NCBI GenBank assembly: GCA_028819475.1
Contig: JAPPLJ010000005.1
Span: forward strand, 21,899-85,898
Source: Rhodospirillaceae bacterium
GTDB taxonomy: Bacteria > Pseudomonadota > Alphaproteobacteria > Bin65
Reading direction: 5' to 3'
DNA length: 64,000 nt
Numbering within the stretch: position 1 is the stretch's first letter; every line of letters begins with the position of its first letter. Made by a program: the position numbers and the translations under genes. This document shows positions 1-10,015 of the stretch, piece after piece. The notes under the pieces are model-generated. The model searched no databases. It saw nothing but the letters and a program-made list of their open reading frames with translations, and was not told the origin of the DNA.

Positions 1-1117
<1,117 letters not shown>

Positions 1118-1245
1118 GGGTCTCCTCCGGTCTTCTTTTCTCCTGCACTCGACAGATAGCGGATTGCCGGCCCCGCCGGAAAGTCTGGCGTGCCATGCGC
1201 CGGCGGCGGGTGCCAAAGCGCGGGCCGACGCCTATATGGCCGGCC

Positions 1246-2214
1246 ATGCCGGAACCCGCCTATCCCGTCGAAGCGCGCCATATCGCGTTTCGGGCTCCCG
1301 AACCGAACTTCGTTCTCGCCGTGGCCCTGATGATCGTGGCCTCGGTGTTCTTTGCCGCCATGGCCGGACTGATCCGCTACGGCAGCGAGGATCTGCATCC
1401 CTTTCAGCTGGCCTTCCTGCGCAGCGCCTTCGGGCTCCTGTTCATGCTGCCCTGGCTGATGAAGTCGGGCCTCGGCATTCTCAGAACCGACCGGATCGGC
1501 CTGATTTCCGTGCGCGGCCTGACCGCGGCGGCGGCCATGTTCGCCTTTTTCTGGGCGCTGTCGCAAATGCCGCTGGCCGAAGCCGTCGCGCTGAGTTTCA
1601 CCGCGCCCTTCTTCGTGACCATACTGGCGGTGATCTTCCTGCACGAAGTGGTGCGGGCGCGGCGCTGGACGGCCGTTGCCGTCGGTTTCATCGGCGCCAT
1701 GATCATCCTGCGGCCGGGCGGCGACGCCGTCGCCTGGCCCGCGCTGGCGGTTTTGTTCTCCACCCTGATGATGGCCGTCTCCATCATCTGCATCAAGCTG
1801 CTGTCGCGGACCGAGCCGGCAAACGCGATCTATGTCTGGATGGTGATTTATCTGGCGCCGATCACCCTCGTCCCGGCGTTGTTGGTCTGGCGGGATCCGA
1901 CCTGGGAGCAGCTTGGCGTCGCCGCCGGAATCGGCTTCGCGGGCACCGTCGGGCATCTGCTGGTGACCAGGTCCTTCGGCATGGCCGACGCGACGGCGCT
2001 CATGCCGTTCGACTTCGCGCGGCTGATTTTTTCGGCGATTGTCGGCTTCCTCTTCTTCAGCCAGATCCCCGACATCTGGACCGGAATCGGGGCGGCGATC
2101 ATCGCCGCGGCCGCCATCTACATCGCGCGCCGCGAAGCGCGGGCGGAGCGGGAATTCCGGGCTACGCCTGCCCCTTCACGTCCTTCTTCACCTGGCGGTA
2201 GATCGCATACATGA
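1246..2214 (+). CDS. EamA-family drug/metabolite transporter
   Basis: Inner-membrane protein of the DMT/EamA superfamily, usually ten transmembrane helices in two EamA repeats, exporting amino acids or other small metabolites; the substrate cannot be read from sequence. The 322 residues are dominated by hydrophobic segments, starting with FVLAVALMIVASVFFAAMAG, and the second half repeats the pattern. The frame is open upstream to 1195, but the extra residues are arginine- and proline-rich, so the ATG at 1246 is preferred; later starts are possible. The 3' end overlaps the convergent cytochrome c1 gene by about 50 bases, which is unusual and suggests the last ~17 residues are not conserved. 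Confidence 0.85.
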   Translation: MPEPAYPVEARHIAFRAPEPNFVLAVALMIVASVFFAAMAGLIRYGSEDLHPFQLAFLRSAFGLLFMLPWLMKSGLGILRTDRIGLISVRGLTAAAAMFAFFWALSQMPLAEAVALSFTAPFFVTILAVIFLHEVVRARRWTAVAVGFIGAMIILRPGGDAVAWPALAVLFSTLMMAVSIICIKLLSRTEPANAIYVWMVIYLAPITLVPALLVWRDPTWEQLGVAAGIGFAGTVGHLLVTRSFGMADATALMPFDFARLIFSAIVGFLFFSQIPDIWTGIGAAIIAAAAIYIARREARAEREFRATPAPSRPSSPGGRSHT

Positions 2215-3025
2215 AGCCGGTGAACAGCAGCAGGAACAGCATCACCTTGATGCCCATGCGCTTGCGCTCGACCATGTAGGGCTCTGCCGCCCAGGCGAGG
2301 AAAGCGGTAACATCCTTGGACATCTGGTCGACGCTCGCCGGCGGCGCGCCCTGCTCCTCGTATTCGACCTGGCCGTCTTCGGTGATCGGCGGCGCCATCG
2401 CGATGATGTGGCCGGGCATGTAAGTATTGCAATACTGGCCCTCGGCCACGACCAGCGGCTTGCCCTGGCTATCCTTGAATTCCTTCTTGCACGCCGCTTC
2501 CGAGACATAGCCGGTCATCAGCGAAAAGACATAGTCCGCGCCGCCGCCGCGCGCCTTGACCATCAGCGACAGGTCCGGCGGCGCCGCGCCGTTGTTCGAC
2601 GCCATCGCCGCCTGGACGTTGGGGAAGGGATCGACGAACCGGTCCTTCGCCTCGGCCGGGCGGGTCGTCGGTTCGCCCTCTTCATCCGGCTCGCCGGCAA
2701 CTTCCTTTTCGCCGGCGATCGCCCGGATCTGCGCCTCGCTCAGCCCGATCGCCGCCAGGTCGCGATAGGCGACGAGGCGCAGGCCGTGACAGGCCGCGCA
2801 GACCTCCCGGTAGACCTGGAGGCCGCGGCGCAGCTGCTCGTAATTGTAGCGACCGAACACCCCGTTGAAGGTCCAGGCCACTTCCTTCGGCGCAACGGCG
2901 TCGCCGGCGGCGTGCGCCGGCAGCGTGGCAAAGGATGCGCCCGCCGCCAGACCGGCGGCGAGGACGGCCGGCGCCGCGAGACGGCGGATCGTACGGTTCG
3001 CCGAACGGATCGGGGCGCGGATCAT
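2162..3025 (-). CDS. petC: cytochrome c1, ubiquinol-cytochrome c reductase
   Basis: Membrane-anchored c-type cytochrome of the bc1 complex that passes electrons from the Rieske protein to soluble cytochrome c. The 287-residue product has a signal peptide ([17 protein letters not shown], cleavage near residue 40), the haem-attachment motif CAACH at residues 76-80, a [11 protein letters not shown] stretch that supplies the axial methionine, and a C-terminal anchor helix ([20 protein letters not shown]). Its ATG overlaps the cytochrome b stop codon (ATGA at 3025-3022), so the two genes are translationally coupled. Third gene of the petABC operon. Unlike many proteobacteria, petB and petC are separate here rather than one fbcH-type fusion. 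Confidence 0.95.
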   Translation of the reverse strand: MIRAPIRSANRTIRRLAAPAVLAAGLAAGASFATLPAHAAGDAVAPKEVAWTFNGVFGRYNYEQLRRGLQVYREVCAACHGLRLVAYRDLAAIGLSEAQIRAIAGEKEVAGEPDEEGEPTTRPAEAKDRFVDPFPNVQAAMASNNGAAPPDLSLMVKARGGGADYVFSLMTGYVSEAACKKEFKDSQGKPLVVAEGQYCNTYMPGHIIAMAPPITEDGQVEYEEQGAPPASVDQMSKDVTAFLAWAAEPYMVERKRMGIKVMLFLLLFTGFMYAIYRQVKKDVKGQA

Positions 3026-4329
3026 GTGGTGGCCTCCATCGGCGAAGCGGCGGCCGCGGCGGAGCCGCCGCCCAGTACGGGCTGGCTGATGCTGTGCGGC
3101 AGCGGCCTTGGCCGCTCGGTCCGCGAGACCAGCGGCAGAATGACGAGGAAATGGGCGAAGTACCAGATCGTCGCCCACTGGCCGATCGCCGTCCAGGGCT
3201 GCTCGGCCGGCTGCGCGCCGATCCAGCCGAGGATCAGGCAGTCGATCACGAACAGCCAGAAGAACACCCGGTAGACCGGCCGGAATCGGGCGCTGCGCAC
3301 TTTCGAGGTGTCGAGCCAGGGCAGGACGAACAGCACGGCGACGGCGCCGGCCATGGCGAGCACGCCGGCCAGCTTGGCCTCCATGCCCCACCAGCCGAGC
3401 AGGATCTGGAACAGCCACCAGTCGTCGGTGAACGAGCGCAGGATCGTGTAATAGGGCAGGAAATACCATTCCGGCACGATATGGGGCGGCGTCTTCAGCG
3501 GGTCGGCCTGGATGTAGTTGTCCGGGTGGCCGAGATAGTTCGGCGCGTAGAAGACGAAGGCGGCGAACACCAGCAGGAACACGCCGGTGCCGAACAGGTC
3601 CTTCGCCGTGTAGTAGGGATGGAAATCGACCGAATCCTGCGGGCCCTTCATATCGATGCCCAGCGGGTTGTTCGCCTTTACCGTGTGCAGCGCCCAGATG
3701 TGCAGGATCACGACCCCGAAAATGACGAAGGGCAGCAGGTAGTGCAGGCTGTAGAAGCGGTTGAGGGTCGGGTTGTCGACCGTGAAACCGCCCCACAGCA
3801 ATTCGGTCAGGGCTTCGCCGATCAGCGGCACCGCGCCGACCATGCTGGTGATCACCTTGGCGGCCCAGAAGCTCATCTGGCCCCACGGCAGCACATAGCC
3901 CATGAAGGCCGTCGCCATCATCAGGAACAGGATGACGACGCCGAGCCACCAGAGCAGTTCGCGCGGCGCCTTGAAGGAGCCGTAGTAGAGGCCCCGGAAG
4001 ACGTGCAGATAGACGACGATGAAGAACATCGACGCGCCGTTGGTGTGAACGTAGCGGATGAGCCAGCCGTAATTGACGTCGCGCATGATGCGCTCGACCG
4101 AGTCGAACGCGTAGTCCGTATGCGGCGTGTAGTGCATCGACAGCACGATGCCGGTCACGATCAGGATGATCAGGGAGAGACCGGCCAGCGAACCGAAGTT
4201 CCACATATAGTTCAGGTTGCGCGGCACCGGATAGTAGAGCGAATGCTCCACCAGGGAGACGATCGGCATGCGATCGTCGATCCATTTCAGGGTCCGGTTT
4301 CGCGGCGCGCCGTGCGCTCTGGTGCTCAT
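3022..4329 (-). CDS. petB: cytochrome b, ubiquinol-cytochrome c reductase
   Basis: Core membrane subunit of the bc1 complex, carrying haems bL and bH and the Qo and Qi quinone sites. The 435-residue protein shows the N-terminal Qi region ([19 protein letters not shown]), helix B with [16 protein letters not shown], the Qo-site motif [13 protein letters not shown], and the conserved [18 protein letters not shown] loop. Eight or more hydrophobic helices are evident. It lies between petA and petC, with a 153-base gap upstream that holds a short tandem repeat, and overlaps petC by four bases. The product is complete and looks functional. Confidence 0.97.
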   Translation of the reverse strand: MSTRAHGAPRNRTLKWIDDRMPIVSLVEHSLYYPVPRNLNYMWNFGSLAGLSLIILIVTGIVLSMHYTPHTDYAFDSVERIMRDVNYGWLIRYVHTNGASMFFIVVYLHVFRGLYYGSFKAPRELLWWLGVVILFLMMATAFMGYVLPWGQMSFWAAKVITSMVGAVPLIGEALTELLWGGFTVDNPTLNRFYSLHYLLPFVIFGVVILHIWALHTVKANNPLGIDMKGPQDSVDFHPYYTAKDLFGTGVFLLVFAAFVFYAPNYLGHPDNYIQADPLKTPPHIVPEWYFLPYYTILRSFTDDWWLFQILLGWWGMEAKLAGVLAMAGAVAVLFVLPWLDTSKVRSARFRPVYRVFFWLFVIDCLILGWIGAQPAEQPWTAIGQWATIWYFAHFLVILPLVSRTERPRPLPHSISQPVLGGGSAAAAASPMEATT

Positions 4330-4432
4330 CCTCTATCCTCGTTCCCGGCCTCGGGGCCCCTGCGATGAAGGACGACGGGAAGTTCGCGCCATCCGGCAGG
4401 CATTCTTCCCGTTCGCTCGCCCGGTCCCAAAT

Positions 4433-4474
4433 CCGGAACATGTCGCGCCCGGAACATGTTTCGCCCGGAACATG
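4433..4474. repeat. three tandem 16-bp repeats between petA and petB
   Basis: The decamer CCGGAACATG occurs at 4433, 4449 and 4465, a strict 16-base period with only small changes between copies (spacers TCGCGC and TTTCGC). It lies in the 153-base gap between the Rieske stop and the cytochrome b start, in the operon's leader for petB. It could be a protein-binding array or slippage product; nothing more can be said from sequence. Confidence 0.7.
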
Positions 4475-4482
4475 CTTCGGCG

Positions 4483-5097
4483 TCAGGCGGTCTTGCCGCC
4501 CTGCCCGCCGTCCGGCTGCTCCTTGCCGATGATCAGTTTGTTCTCGGCCGTGATGGTGTAGGGCGGCACCGGCAGATTGCGCGGCGCGGGCCCTTTGCGG
4601 ATACGGCCGGAAATGTCGTAGTGCGAACCGTGGCAAGGGCAGAACCAGCCGCCGTATTCGCCCTTGTTATCGGTTCCTTTCTGGCCGAGCGGAATGCAGC
4701 CCAGATGCGTGCATACGCCGACGACGACCAGCCACTGCTCGCGGGCGCCGCTGCCGAAGCGCTGCTCGTCGGTCTGCGGGTCGGGCAGGTCGTCCGGGCT
4801 GACGGCCCTGGCTTCGGCGATTTCCTTCTCGGTCCGGCGGCGGATGAAGACCGGCGAGCCGCGCCACTTCACCGTGATCGCCTGGCCCTGTTCGATCGGT
4901 GCCAGATCCACTTCGGTGGTCGAGGCGGCCAGCGTATCCCGGGCCGGGTTCAGACTGTCGAGCAGCGGCCACAGCGAAGCACCCGTGGCGAACGCACCGA
5001 AAGCGCCGCCAGCCAGGAACAGAAAGTCCCGCCGGCCGGCACCCTCCTCATGTGCGCCGGCCGCGCCGGCACCGTCAGGACTGGCGCTGTTCGCCAT
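4483..5097 (-). CDS. petA: Rieske iron-sulfur protein, ubiquinol-cytochrome c reductase
   Basis: Periplasmic-facing 2Fe-2S subunit of the bc1 complex that oxidises ubiquinol at the Qo site. The 204-residue protein has a twin-arginine N-terminus ([20 protein letters not shown]) that doubles as the membrane anchor, and both cluster-binding boxes, CTHLGC and CPCHGSHYD, each giving one Cys and one His, plus the disulfide cysteines. First gene of petABC, so its promoter is expected in the 334-base divergent gap shared with hemF. The 23-residue Ala/Gly/Asp-rich stretch before RRDFL is compatible with the ATG at 5097. Confidence 0.96.
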   Translation of the reverse strand: MANSASPDGAGAAGAHEEGAGRRDFLFLAGGAFGAFATGASLWPLLDSLNPARDTLAASTTEVDLAPIEQGQAITVKWRGSPVFIRRRTEKEIAEARAVSPDDLPDPQTDEQRFGSGAREQWLVVVGVCTHLGCIPLGQKGTDNKGEYGGWFCPCHGSHYDISGRIRKGPAPRNLPVPPYTITAENKLIIGKEQPDGGQGGKTA

Positions 5098-5431
5098 CCG
5101 CTCCCCACGTCATTAGCGCGCACGAAAAAACAAATAAAATCCGATAGTTATGCTGCATTCAAAGCGGATTTGCAGCGCGGTCCAAGGTATGGCCCGGCTT
5201 TTCGCACGCGAAATGTGACACCGCGACGCAGAGACATCCGGGCAGCCCGATTCTGGCCGGCGCACGGGGGAAAATCCGCCGCCGGAGCGCCTCCGGCGCG
5301 CCATGCAGGAAGGGCCTTGTGAGACCGGTCCCCCACCGGCCGGATGAACCGCGGAACGCCGGCGCCGCCATCCGGCCCGGCGCCTGCCCCGGAGTCGGCA
5401 GCGGAGCCGGCGGATTCGATTTCGGCGGCCG
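5098..5431. promoter_or_regulatory. petA/hemF divergent intergenic region with a candidate petA promoter
   Basis: No gene is supported in this 334-base gap. On the minus strand a candidate sigma-70 promoter for the bc1 operon is TTGAAT at 5162-5157 and TTTTAT at 5139-5134, spaced by 17 bases, about 35 bases before the petA ATG. The rest (about 5165-5431) is GC-rich; open frames through it are composition artefacts. No promoter for hemF stands out. Confidence 0.4.
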
Positions 5432-6373
5432 ATGGCGGAATCTTCGATAGAGGCAGACCGGAAGATCATGGATACCGTAGCCGGCACCGAAGCCCGGAAG
5501 AACGACGCGCAGCAGTGGTTCGAGGCCCTGCGCGACCGCTTCTGCACGGCCTTCGAAACCCTGGAGGACGAACTGGCGGGCGCGCCGCTGACGCTGGCCG
5601 GCGGCGGTCCGGCCGGCCGGTTCGAACGCACGGCCTGGACTCGCGGGGGGATGGGCGACGGTGCGGCCGGTTCCGACTCCGGCAGCGACGGCGGCGGCGG
5701 CGTGATGTCCCTGATGCGCGGCCGGGTGTTCGAGAAGGTCGGCGTCAACGTCTCGACCGTCTACGGAGAATTCTCCGAAGAGTTCCGGGGCCAGATCCCC
5801 GGCGCCTCGGAGGACCCGCGCTTCTGGGCCAGCGGGATCAGCCTCGTTGCCCATATGCGCTCGCCGAAAATACCGGCCGTTCACATGAACACGCGCCATA
5901 TCGTGACGACCGAAAGCTGGTTCGGCGGCGGGGCGGACCTGACGCCGGCGGCCCCGGACGAGGCCGATACGGCGACCTTCCACGGCGCAATGAAGGCGGC
6001 CTGCGATGCCCACGACCCGGACTATTACGGGCGGTTCAAGGACTGGTGCGACCGCTATTTCTTCCTGCCGCACCGCAACGAGGCGCGCGGCGTCGGCGGC
6101 ATCTTCTACGACCGGCTCAACGACGGCTGGGACGACACGTTCGCCTTCACCAGGGCGGTCGGCGAGGCCCTGCTTGAGGTCTACCCGGCGATCGTGCGCC
6201 GGCACCTGGGCGAGACCTGGACCGCGGCCGAGCGCGAGCGTCAGCTGGTCCGCCGCGGCCGCTATGTCGAATTCAACCTGTTGTACGACCGGGGCACAAA
6301 GTTCGGCCTGATGACCGGCGGCAACGTCGAGGCCATCCTGATGTCCCTGCCGCCGGAGGTCCGCTGGCCGTAG
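5432..6373 (+). CDS. hemF: oxygen-dependent coproporphyrinogen III oxidase
   Basis: Cytoplasmic haem-biosynthesis enzyme that oxidatively decarboxylates two propionates of coproporphyrinogen III to give protoporphyrinogen IX. The 313 residues contain the family landmarks in order: [30 protein letters not shown], the signature [19 protein letters not shown] followed by VGGIFYD, and the C-terminal [16 protein letters not shown] and [12 protein letters not shown]. Length matches the family (about 300). The first ATG gives a poorly conserved leader; the ATG at 5468 ([11 protein letters not shown]) is an equally good start. It sits divergently next to the bc1 operon, fitting a shared respiratory context. 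Confidence 0.95.
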   Translation: MAESSIEADRKIMDTVAGTEARKNDAQQWFEALRDRFCTAFETLEDELAGAPLTLAGGGPAGRFERTAWTRGGMGDGAAGSDSGSDGGGGVMSLMRGRVFEKVGVNVSTVYGEFSEEFRGQIPGASEDPRFWASGISLVAHMRSPKIPAVHMNTRHIVTTESWFGGGADLTPAAPDEADTATFHGAMKAACDAHDPDYYGRFKDWCDRYFFLPHRNEARGVGGIFYDRLNDGWDDTFAFTRAVGEALLEVYPAIVRRHLGETWTAAERERQLVRRGRYVEFNLLYDRGTKFGLMTGGNVEAILMSLPPEVRWP

Positions 6374-6486
6374 CGCGGGTTTCTCCCCATAGTCCCACAG
6401 CCGCGGCCGGGGCGGCGGGCCGGTTGACACAGCCTCCAGCTGCGCCTATGTGCGGCGTCCAATATCCGCTACGCCCGTAGGCGGGC

Positions 6487-7110
6487 ATGTTGCAGGACCC
6501 TCCGCGGCACAGCCCGCAGGGGGTTCTTTCTCTGAAAGCGGCGATCTTTATCGACGGCGGACATCTCCGGGTTCTGGCCCGGCAGGCGGGCCGCGCTCAC
6601 GATCCCGATCATATCGGGAAAATCGCGCGCGCCTGCATCGCACCCGATGAGAGCCTGTTGCGCAATCTCTACTACGATTGCGCGCCCTACCGGGGCAGCC
6701 CGCCTTTGCCGGTCTCCGGCAGACCGGCCGAATTCAGAGGATCGGACGCCTGGTTGAAGGAACTCGCGGCCAAGCCGCAGTTCGCCGTGCGGCTTGGCAC
6801 GCTGAAATTCCGGGGCTTCGTCCTGAAGCGACCCGACGCCTCGCAGCCGCTCTCGGACAGCGATTTCAAACCGCGCTTCGAGCAAAAGGGCGTCGATATG
6901 CGGCTCGGCCTGGATATCGCCGCCCATGCCGCCGGAAAAACCGTTGACCGCATCATACTGATTACCGGGGATACCGACTGCCTTCCCGCGATGAAACTGG
7001 CCCGGGTTTCCGGCCTTCAGGTCGTGCTCATCCGCTTTCCCGGACAGAGGCTCGCGGCGGAACTGACGTGGCACGCCGACTTCGTGCGCGACGCCGATTG
7101 GCCCGATTGA
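6487..7110 (+). CDS. NYN-domain (PIN-like) protein
   Basis: Predicted metal-dependent ribonuclease-like protein of the NYN/LabA (DUF88) group. In its 207 residues the three acidic clusters of the fold are visible: AIFIDGGHL near residue 19, KGVDMRLGLDIA near residue 138, and IILITGDTDCLPA near residue 157. The N-terminal 16 residues (MLQDPPRHSP...) are not part of the domain, and the ribosome site before 6487 is weak, so the true start is uncertain. It stands alone between hemF and the converging cca gene. A paralogue sharing KGVDMR.GLDIA and TGD.D lies at 55077-55898. RNA target unknown. Confidence 0.75.
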   Translation: MLQDPPRHSPQGVLSLKAAIFIDGGHLRVLARQAGRAHDPDHIGKIARACIAPDESLLRNLYYDCAPYRGSPPLPVSGRPAEFRGSDAWLKELAAKPQFAVRLGTLKFRGFVLKRPDASQPLSDSDFKPRFEQKGVDMRLGLDIAAHAAGKTVDRIILITGDTDCLPAMKLARVSGLQVVLIRFPGQRLAAELTWHADFVRDADWPD

Positions 7111-7168
7111 CCGTCTGCCCGGCGTACCGGCTGGCGCAGAGCGCCCCATGCCGGTCGCACCGCTACGG

Positions 7169-8485
7169 TCAACGCCGCTCGTCCCCCATGCCGCGCACCA
7201 GGGCGATCGCTTCTTCGAGCTTTTCGAGCGCGGCCTCGCGGCCGGGCCGGAAATCCTGGGCGATCCACCAGCGCTCAACGAATTTCAGTCCCTTGCCGAC
7301 CGCCGGCCCGGCGATGCCGCGGGCGGCCAGGTCGGCGCCCCGCACCGGCAGGACCGGCCGTTCCCAGCCGGCGGCGACCCGGACCAGATCGTGCAGCGGC
7401 GCGGTATCGGCGGCATCCTGCGACGCCGCCGCGAGCAGCGACGCATCGCGCCAGTTTTCCGCGCCGTGCCGGTAGAAGGCGGCGCGCACCGCCTTGAGCC
7501 GTTTGGGGCGCTGCGCTGCGTCTTCAGCCGCAACGTCCGGGTCCGGTGCTGCGTCTGGCGCAAGCTGGAGGATGGCGAGCAGCCGGTCTCCCCGCTTGCG
7601 GGACAGGCGCAGCGACCGGCCGACCGCATCCGCCCGTCCGGAGTCGCCGACCAGGGCGGCGAGCCGCCGGACCGGATCGGCCGGCAGGTCCAGCGCCGAT
7701 TCCAGCACCGCCAGCCGCCGGAATCGGGACGGGCTCCAGGCCGTATCGGCGACGGCCGCCAGAATGCCGTCGGACGCCATGGCCTCGACCGCTTCTCCGG
7801 CACGCGGCGCGGCGAGCGTCTTGAGAAATTCCTGGCCGACCCGCTCGCGCGACAGGGTCTCGATGCGCCCGGCCTCGGCGGTACAGGCCGCCCGGCTCGC
7901 CGGATCGCCCGCCGCGATGCCGAAGCGCGCGGCGAAGCGGTAGAAGCGCAGGATGCGCAGATGGTCCTCCCGGATGCGCTCGTTCGGATCGCCGACGAAA
8001 CGGATGCAGGGTGCGTCGAGATCGGCGAGGCCGCCGAAATAGTCGAACACCGCTCCGTCCGGGCGCAGGGACAGCGCGTTGATCGTAAAGTCGCGGCGCA
8101 GCGCATCCTCGCGCCAGTCGGCGGTGAACGCGATGGCCGCGCGCCGCCCGTCGGTCTCGACATCCCGGCGCAGGGAGGTGACCTCGAAGCCCGTACCGGC
8201 CGAAACGGCGGTCACCGTGCCGTGGGCGATGCCGGTCGGCACGACCTTCAGTCCCGCCGCTTCGAGCCGCCCCACCGCTTCATCCGGCGGCAGGGGAACG
8301 CCGATATCGATGTCGTCCACCGCCCGGCCGAGCAGCGCATCGCGCACGCAGCCGCCGACGAAGCGGACGTCGACGCCGCCTTCGACCAGCGCCGCTATGA
8401 CCGGCGCTACCTCTGGGCCGGTCATCCAGCCAGCGCTTATACGGCGGTCGGTTGCGCCCGCCCCGCTATCCTGTGCCGCCGACAT
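7169..8485 (-). CDS. cca: CCA tRNA nucleotidyltransferase / poly(A) polymerase family
   Basis: Class II nucleotidyltransferase that adds or repairs the 3'-CCA of tRNAs. The 438-residue protein shows the GGCVRDALLGR loop and the metal-binding DDIDIG pair near residues 43-62, followed by the RRDFTINAL motif, the DLDAPCIRFVGDPNERIREDHLRILR neck region (quoted here in parts: IRFVGDP, EDHLRILR), and a helical C-terminus. The N-terminal 20 residues are probably not conserved; the ATG at 8425 (MTGPEVAPVI) is an alternative start. Last gene of a four-gene minus-strand operon with DUF6111, CoA pyrophosphatase and DUF1285, an arrangement common in alphaproteobacteria. Confidence 0.92.
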   Translation of the reverse strand: MSAAQDSGAGATDRRISAGWMTGPEVAPVIAALVEGGVDVRFVGGCVRDALLGRAVDDIDIGVPLPPDEAVGRLEAAGLKVVPTGIAHGTVTAVSAGTGFEVTSLRRDVETDGRRAAIAFTADWREDALRRDFTINALSLRPDGAVFDYFGGLADLDAPCIRFVGDPNERIREDHLRILRFYRFAARFGIAAGDPASRAACTAEAGRIETLSRERVGQEFLKTLAAPRAGEAVEAMASDGILAAVADTAWSPSRFRRLAVLESALDLPADPVRRLAALVGDSGRADAVGRSLRLSRKRGDRLLAILQLAPDAAPDPDVAAEDAAQRPKRLKAVRAAFYRHGAENWRDASLLAAASQDAADTAPLHDLVRVAAGWERPVLPVRGADLAARGIAGPAVGKGLKFVERWWIAQDFRPGREAALEKLEEAIALVRGMGDERR

Positions 8486-8501
8486 GGCCGGGATGCCGGC
8501 C

Positions 8502-8753
8502 TCAGGTCTGCGGCCCGGTGGGCGGGATGACCGGGTTGAGCGGATTGGCGTCCTTCAGCACGGCGAACAGGATGAAGGCCGCCACGGTCAGCACCAGTCC
8601 GGACAGGACGATCCAGAACCACGGGCTGTCTTCCCAGCGCGGGCCCGGGAGGCCCTTCTTCCGGGCGCGCCGCCGCTCGATCTGGAAATAGATGAAATAA
8701 AGGATCAGCGGGACGAGGAAGATCGCCAGTTGCTGGATGATCGTGCGCACCAT
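8502..8753 (-). CDS. DUF6111-type small membrane protein
   Basis: An 83-residue inner-membrane protein with two clear hydrophobic helices, IIQQLAIFLVPLILYFIYF at the N-terminus and FWIVLSGLVLTVAAFILFAV in the middle, separated by a basic linker (ERRRARKKGLPGPRW). Size, the IERRRARK-GLPGPRWEDSPW linker and the neighbourhood (between a NUDIX hydrolase and cca) fit the alphaproteobacterial DUF6111 family, whose function is unknown. The start chosen is the ATG at 8753; the frame is open further upstream, but into the NUDIX gene. Confidence 0.75.
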   Translation of the reverse strand: MVRTIIQQLAIFLVPLILYFIYFQIERRRARKKGLPGPRWEDSPWFWIVLSGLVLTVAAFILFAVLKDANPLNPVIPPTGPQT

Positions 8754-8766
8754 GGCTCCAGGCGTC

Positions 8767-9417
8767 CTATGCCGCCGCTTTGCGTGTGAGAACTTCGTAG
8801 AGATTGACCAGCATGGCCGCCGTCGCGCCCCAGATATACCGGCCGTTCCAGTGCATGGCGTAGAAGGTCCGCTCGATCTCTTTCCACCGCTTGGTTTCCC
8901 GCTTGTGGTTTGCCGGGTCCATGAAGAAACCCAGCGGAACCTCGAATACGTCGTCGACCTCGGAAGGATCGGGGACATAGTCCGCGCCCGGTTCGACGAA
9001 GCCGACGATCGGCGCCACGACATAGCCCGTGCCGGTGATGTAATCGTCGAGCCGGCCGACCACGTCGACCGCGCAGGGCGGCAGGCCGATTTCCTCTTCC
9101 GCTTCGCGCAGCGCCGTGTGAACCGGATCCCGGTCCGTATCGTCCAGCCGCCCGCCGGGAAAGGCGACCTGCCCGGCGTGATGCGGCAGGTCGTCGGTCC
9201 GCCGGGTCAGCAGGACGCGGATACCGCCGGGATGATCGACCAGCGGCACGAGGACCGCCGCGTTGCGCAATTCGGCCGGGATGCGCACCCGGGCGTCGAC
9301 GATATGGTCGCCGCGCAGGCGCGACCGGCGGCGCGCGACCGCAGCCGCCGGATCCAGCGGATCGCGCAGCCGCGGCAGCGAGCCGGCGAGCACTCCGGCG
9401 ATGAACGGCCGGTTCAT
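8767..9417 (-). CDS. NUDIX hydrolase, CoA pyrophosphatase type
   Basis: Likely coenzyme A pyrophosphatase (NudL/YeaB-like), cleaving CoA to phosphopantetheine and 3',5'-ADP. The 216 residues contain the CoA-specific upstream signature (LLTRRTDDLPHHAGQVAFPG) directly joined to the NUDIX box, GGRLDDTDRDP followed by ALREAEEEIGL, whose REAEEE supplies the metal ligands. The ATG overlaps the DUF1285 stop (9417/9414), so the two genes are coupled. Middle of the DUF1285 / NUDIX / DUF6111 / cca operon. Confidence 0.9.
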   Translation of the reverse strand: MNRPFIAGVLAGSLPRLRDPLDPAAAVARRRSRLRGDHIVDARVRIPAELRNAAVLVPLVDHPGGIRVLLTRRTDDLPHHAGQVAFPGGRLDDTDRDPVHTALREAEEEIGLPPCAVDVVGRLDDYITGTGYVVAPIVGFVEPGADYVPDPSEVDDVFEVPLGFFMDPANHKRETKRWKEIERTFYAMHWNGRYIWGATAAMLVNLYEVLTRKAAA

Positions 9418-9983
9418 GCCGCCGTCCCTTCGAGGCTGCCGATCGGCCAGAACCGGCCGCCGGCCCAGACACCGAAGTCCGCGCCGCCTAAATCCGCGCC
9501 GCCGCTGGCTGCATCCGCCGGCGTTTCCTCGCCGAGGTCGACAAGCTCGTAGTAGACCGGCCGGGACAGCCGGGCCTCCAGCCCGCGGCGGACGCGAACA
9601 TAGGGCCGCGGCTCGCCGGTCGCCGGATCGCGATCGAAGCGCAGCGGATGCCCGGTTCCGACAACCACATTCTCGTCAATATTGGTGCGCAGCGTCACGC
9701 TCCTGTCGCGTCCTTCGCCCTCGACCGTCATCTCGACCGCCACGAACGGAACGTCCTCAACTTCGATGCGGCCCTTCTCGACCGGCGTTATGAGCCAATA
9801 TTCCCCGGCATCGTCCCGTTGCAACACGGTTGCAAACAGTTTTACCAGCGGCAACCTGCGGATCGGCGAGTTATGATAGTACCACGTTCCGTCGAACCCG
9901 ATCCGCATGTGCAGATCGCGCACCATGGCCTGGAACTTCCGGCGGTCGGCGCCGGTCGGTTTTTCCGGCCCTTTCCCGGCCAT
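9414..9983 (-). CDS. DUF1285 domain protein
   Basis: A 189-residue soluble protein recognised as DUF1285 from its centre: HMRIGFDGTWYYHNSPIRR, LVKLFATVL, YWLITPVEKGRIEVEDVPF and the later TNIDENVVVGTGHPLRF and PYVRVRRGLEARL. The family has no established biochemical role; its genes commonly precede a CoA pyrophosphatase and cca in alphaproteobacteria, as here. First gene of its operon; only about 30 bases separate it from the divergent moxR start, so the two operons must share a very compact promoter region or have promoters inside coding sequence. Confidence 0.88.
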   Translation of the reverse strand: MAGKGPEKPTGADRRKFQAMVRDLHMRIGFDGTWYYHNSPIRRLPLVKLFATVLQRDDAGEYWLITPVEKGRIEVEDVPFVAVEMTVEGEGRDRSVTLRTNIDENVVVGTGHPLRFDRDPATGEPRPYVRVRRGLEARLSRPVYYELVDLGEETPADAASGGADLGGADFGVWAGGRFWPIGSLEGTAA

Positions 9984-10015
9984 TCGGCTGCTCCCGCCAC
10001 TATCGGAGATTGTCG

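Noticed and set aside
5159..6430. A 423-residue minus-strand frame opposite hemF
   Set aside because: Antisense to a well-supported hemF and without family features.
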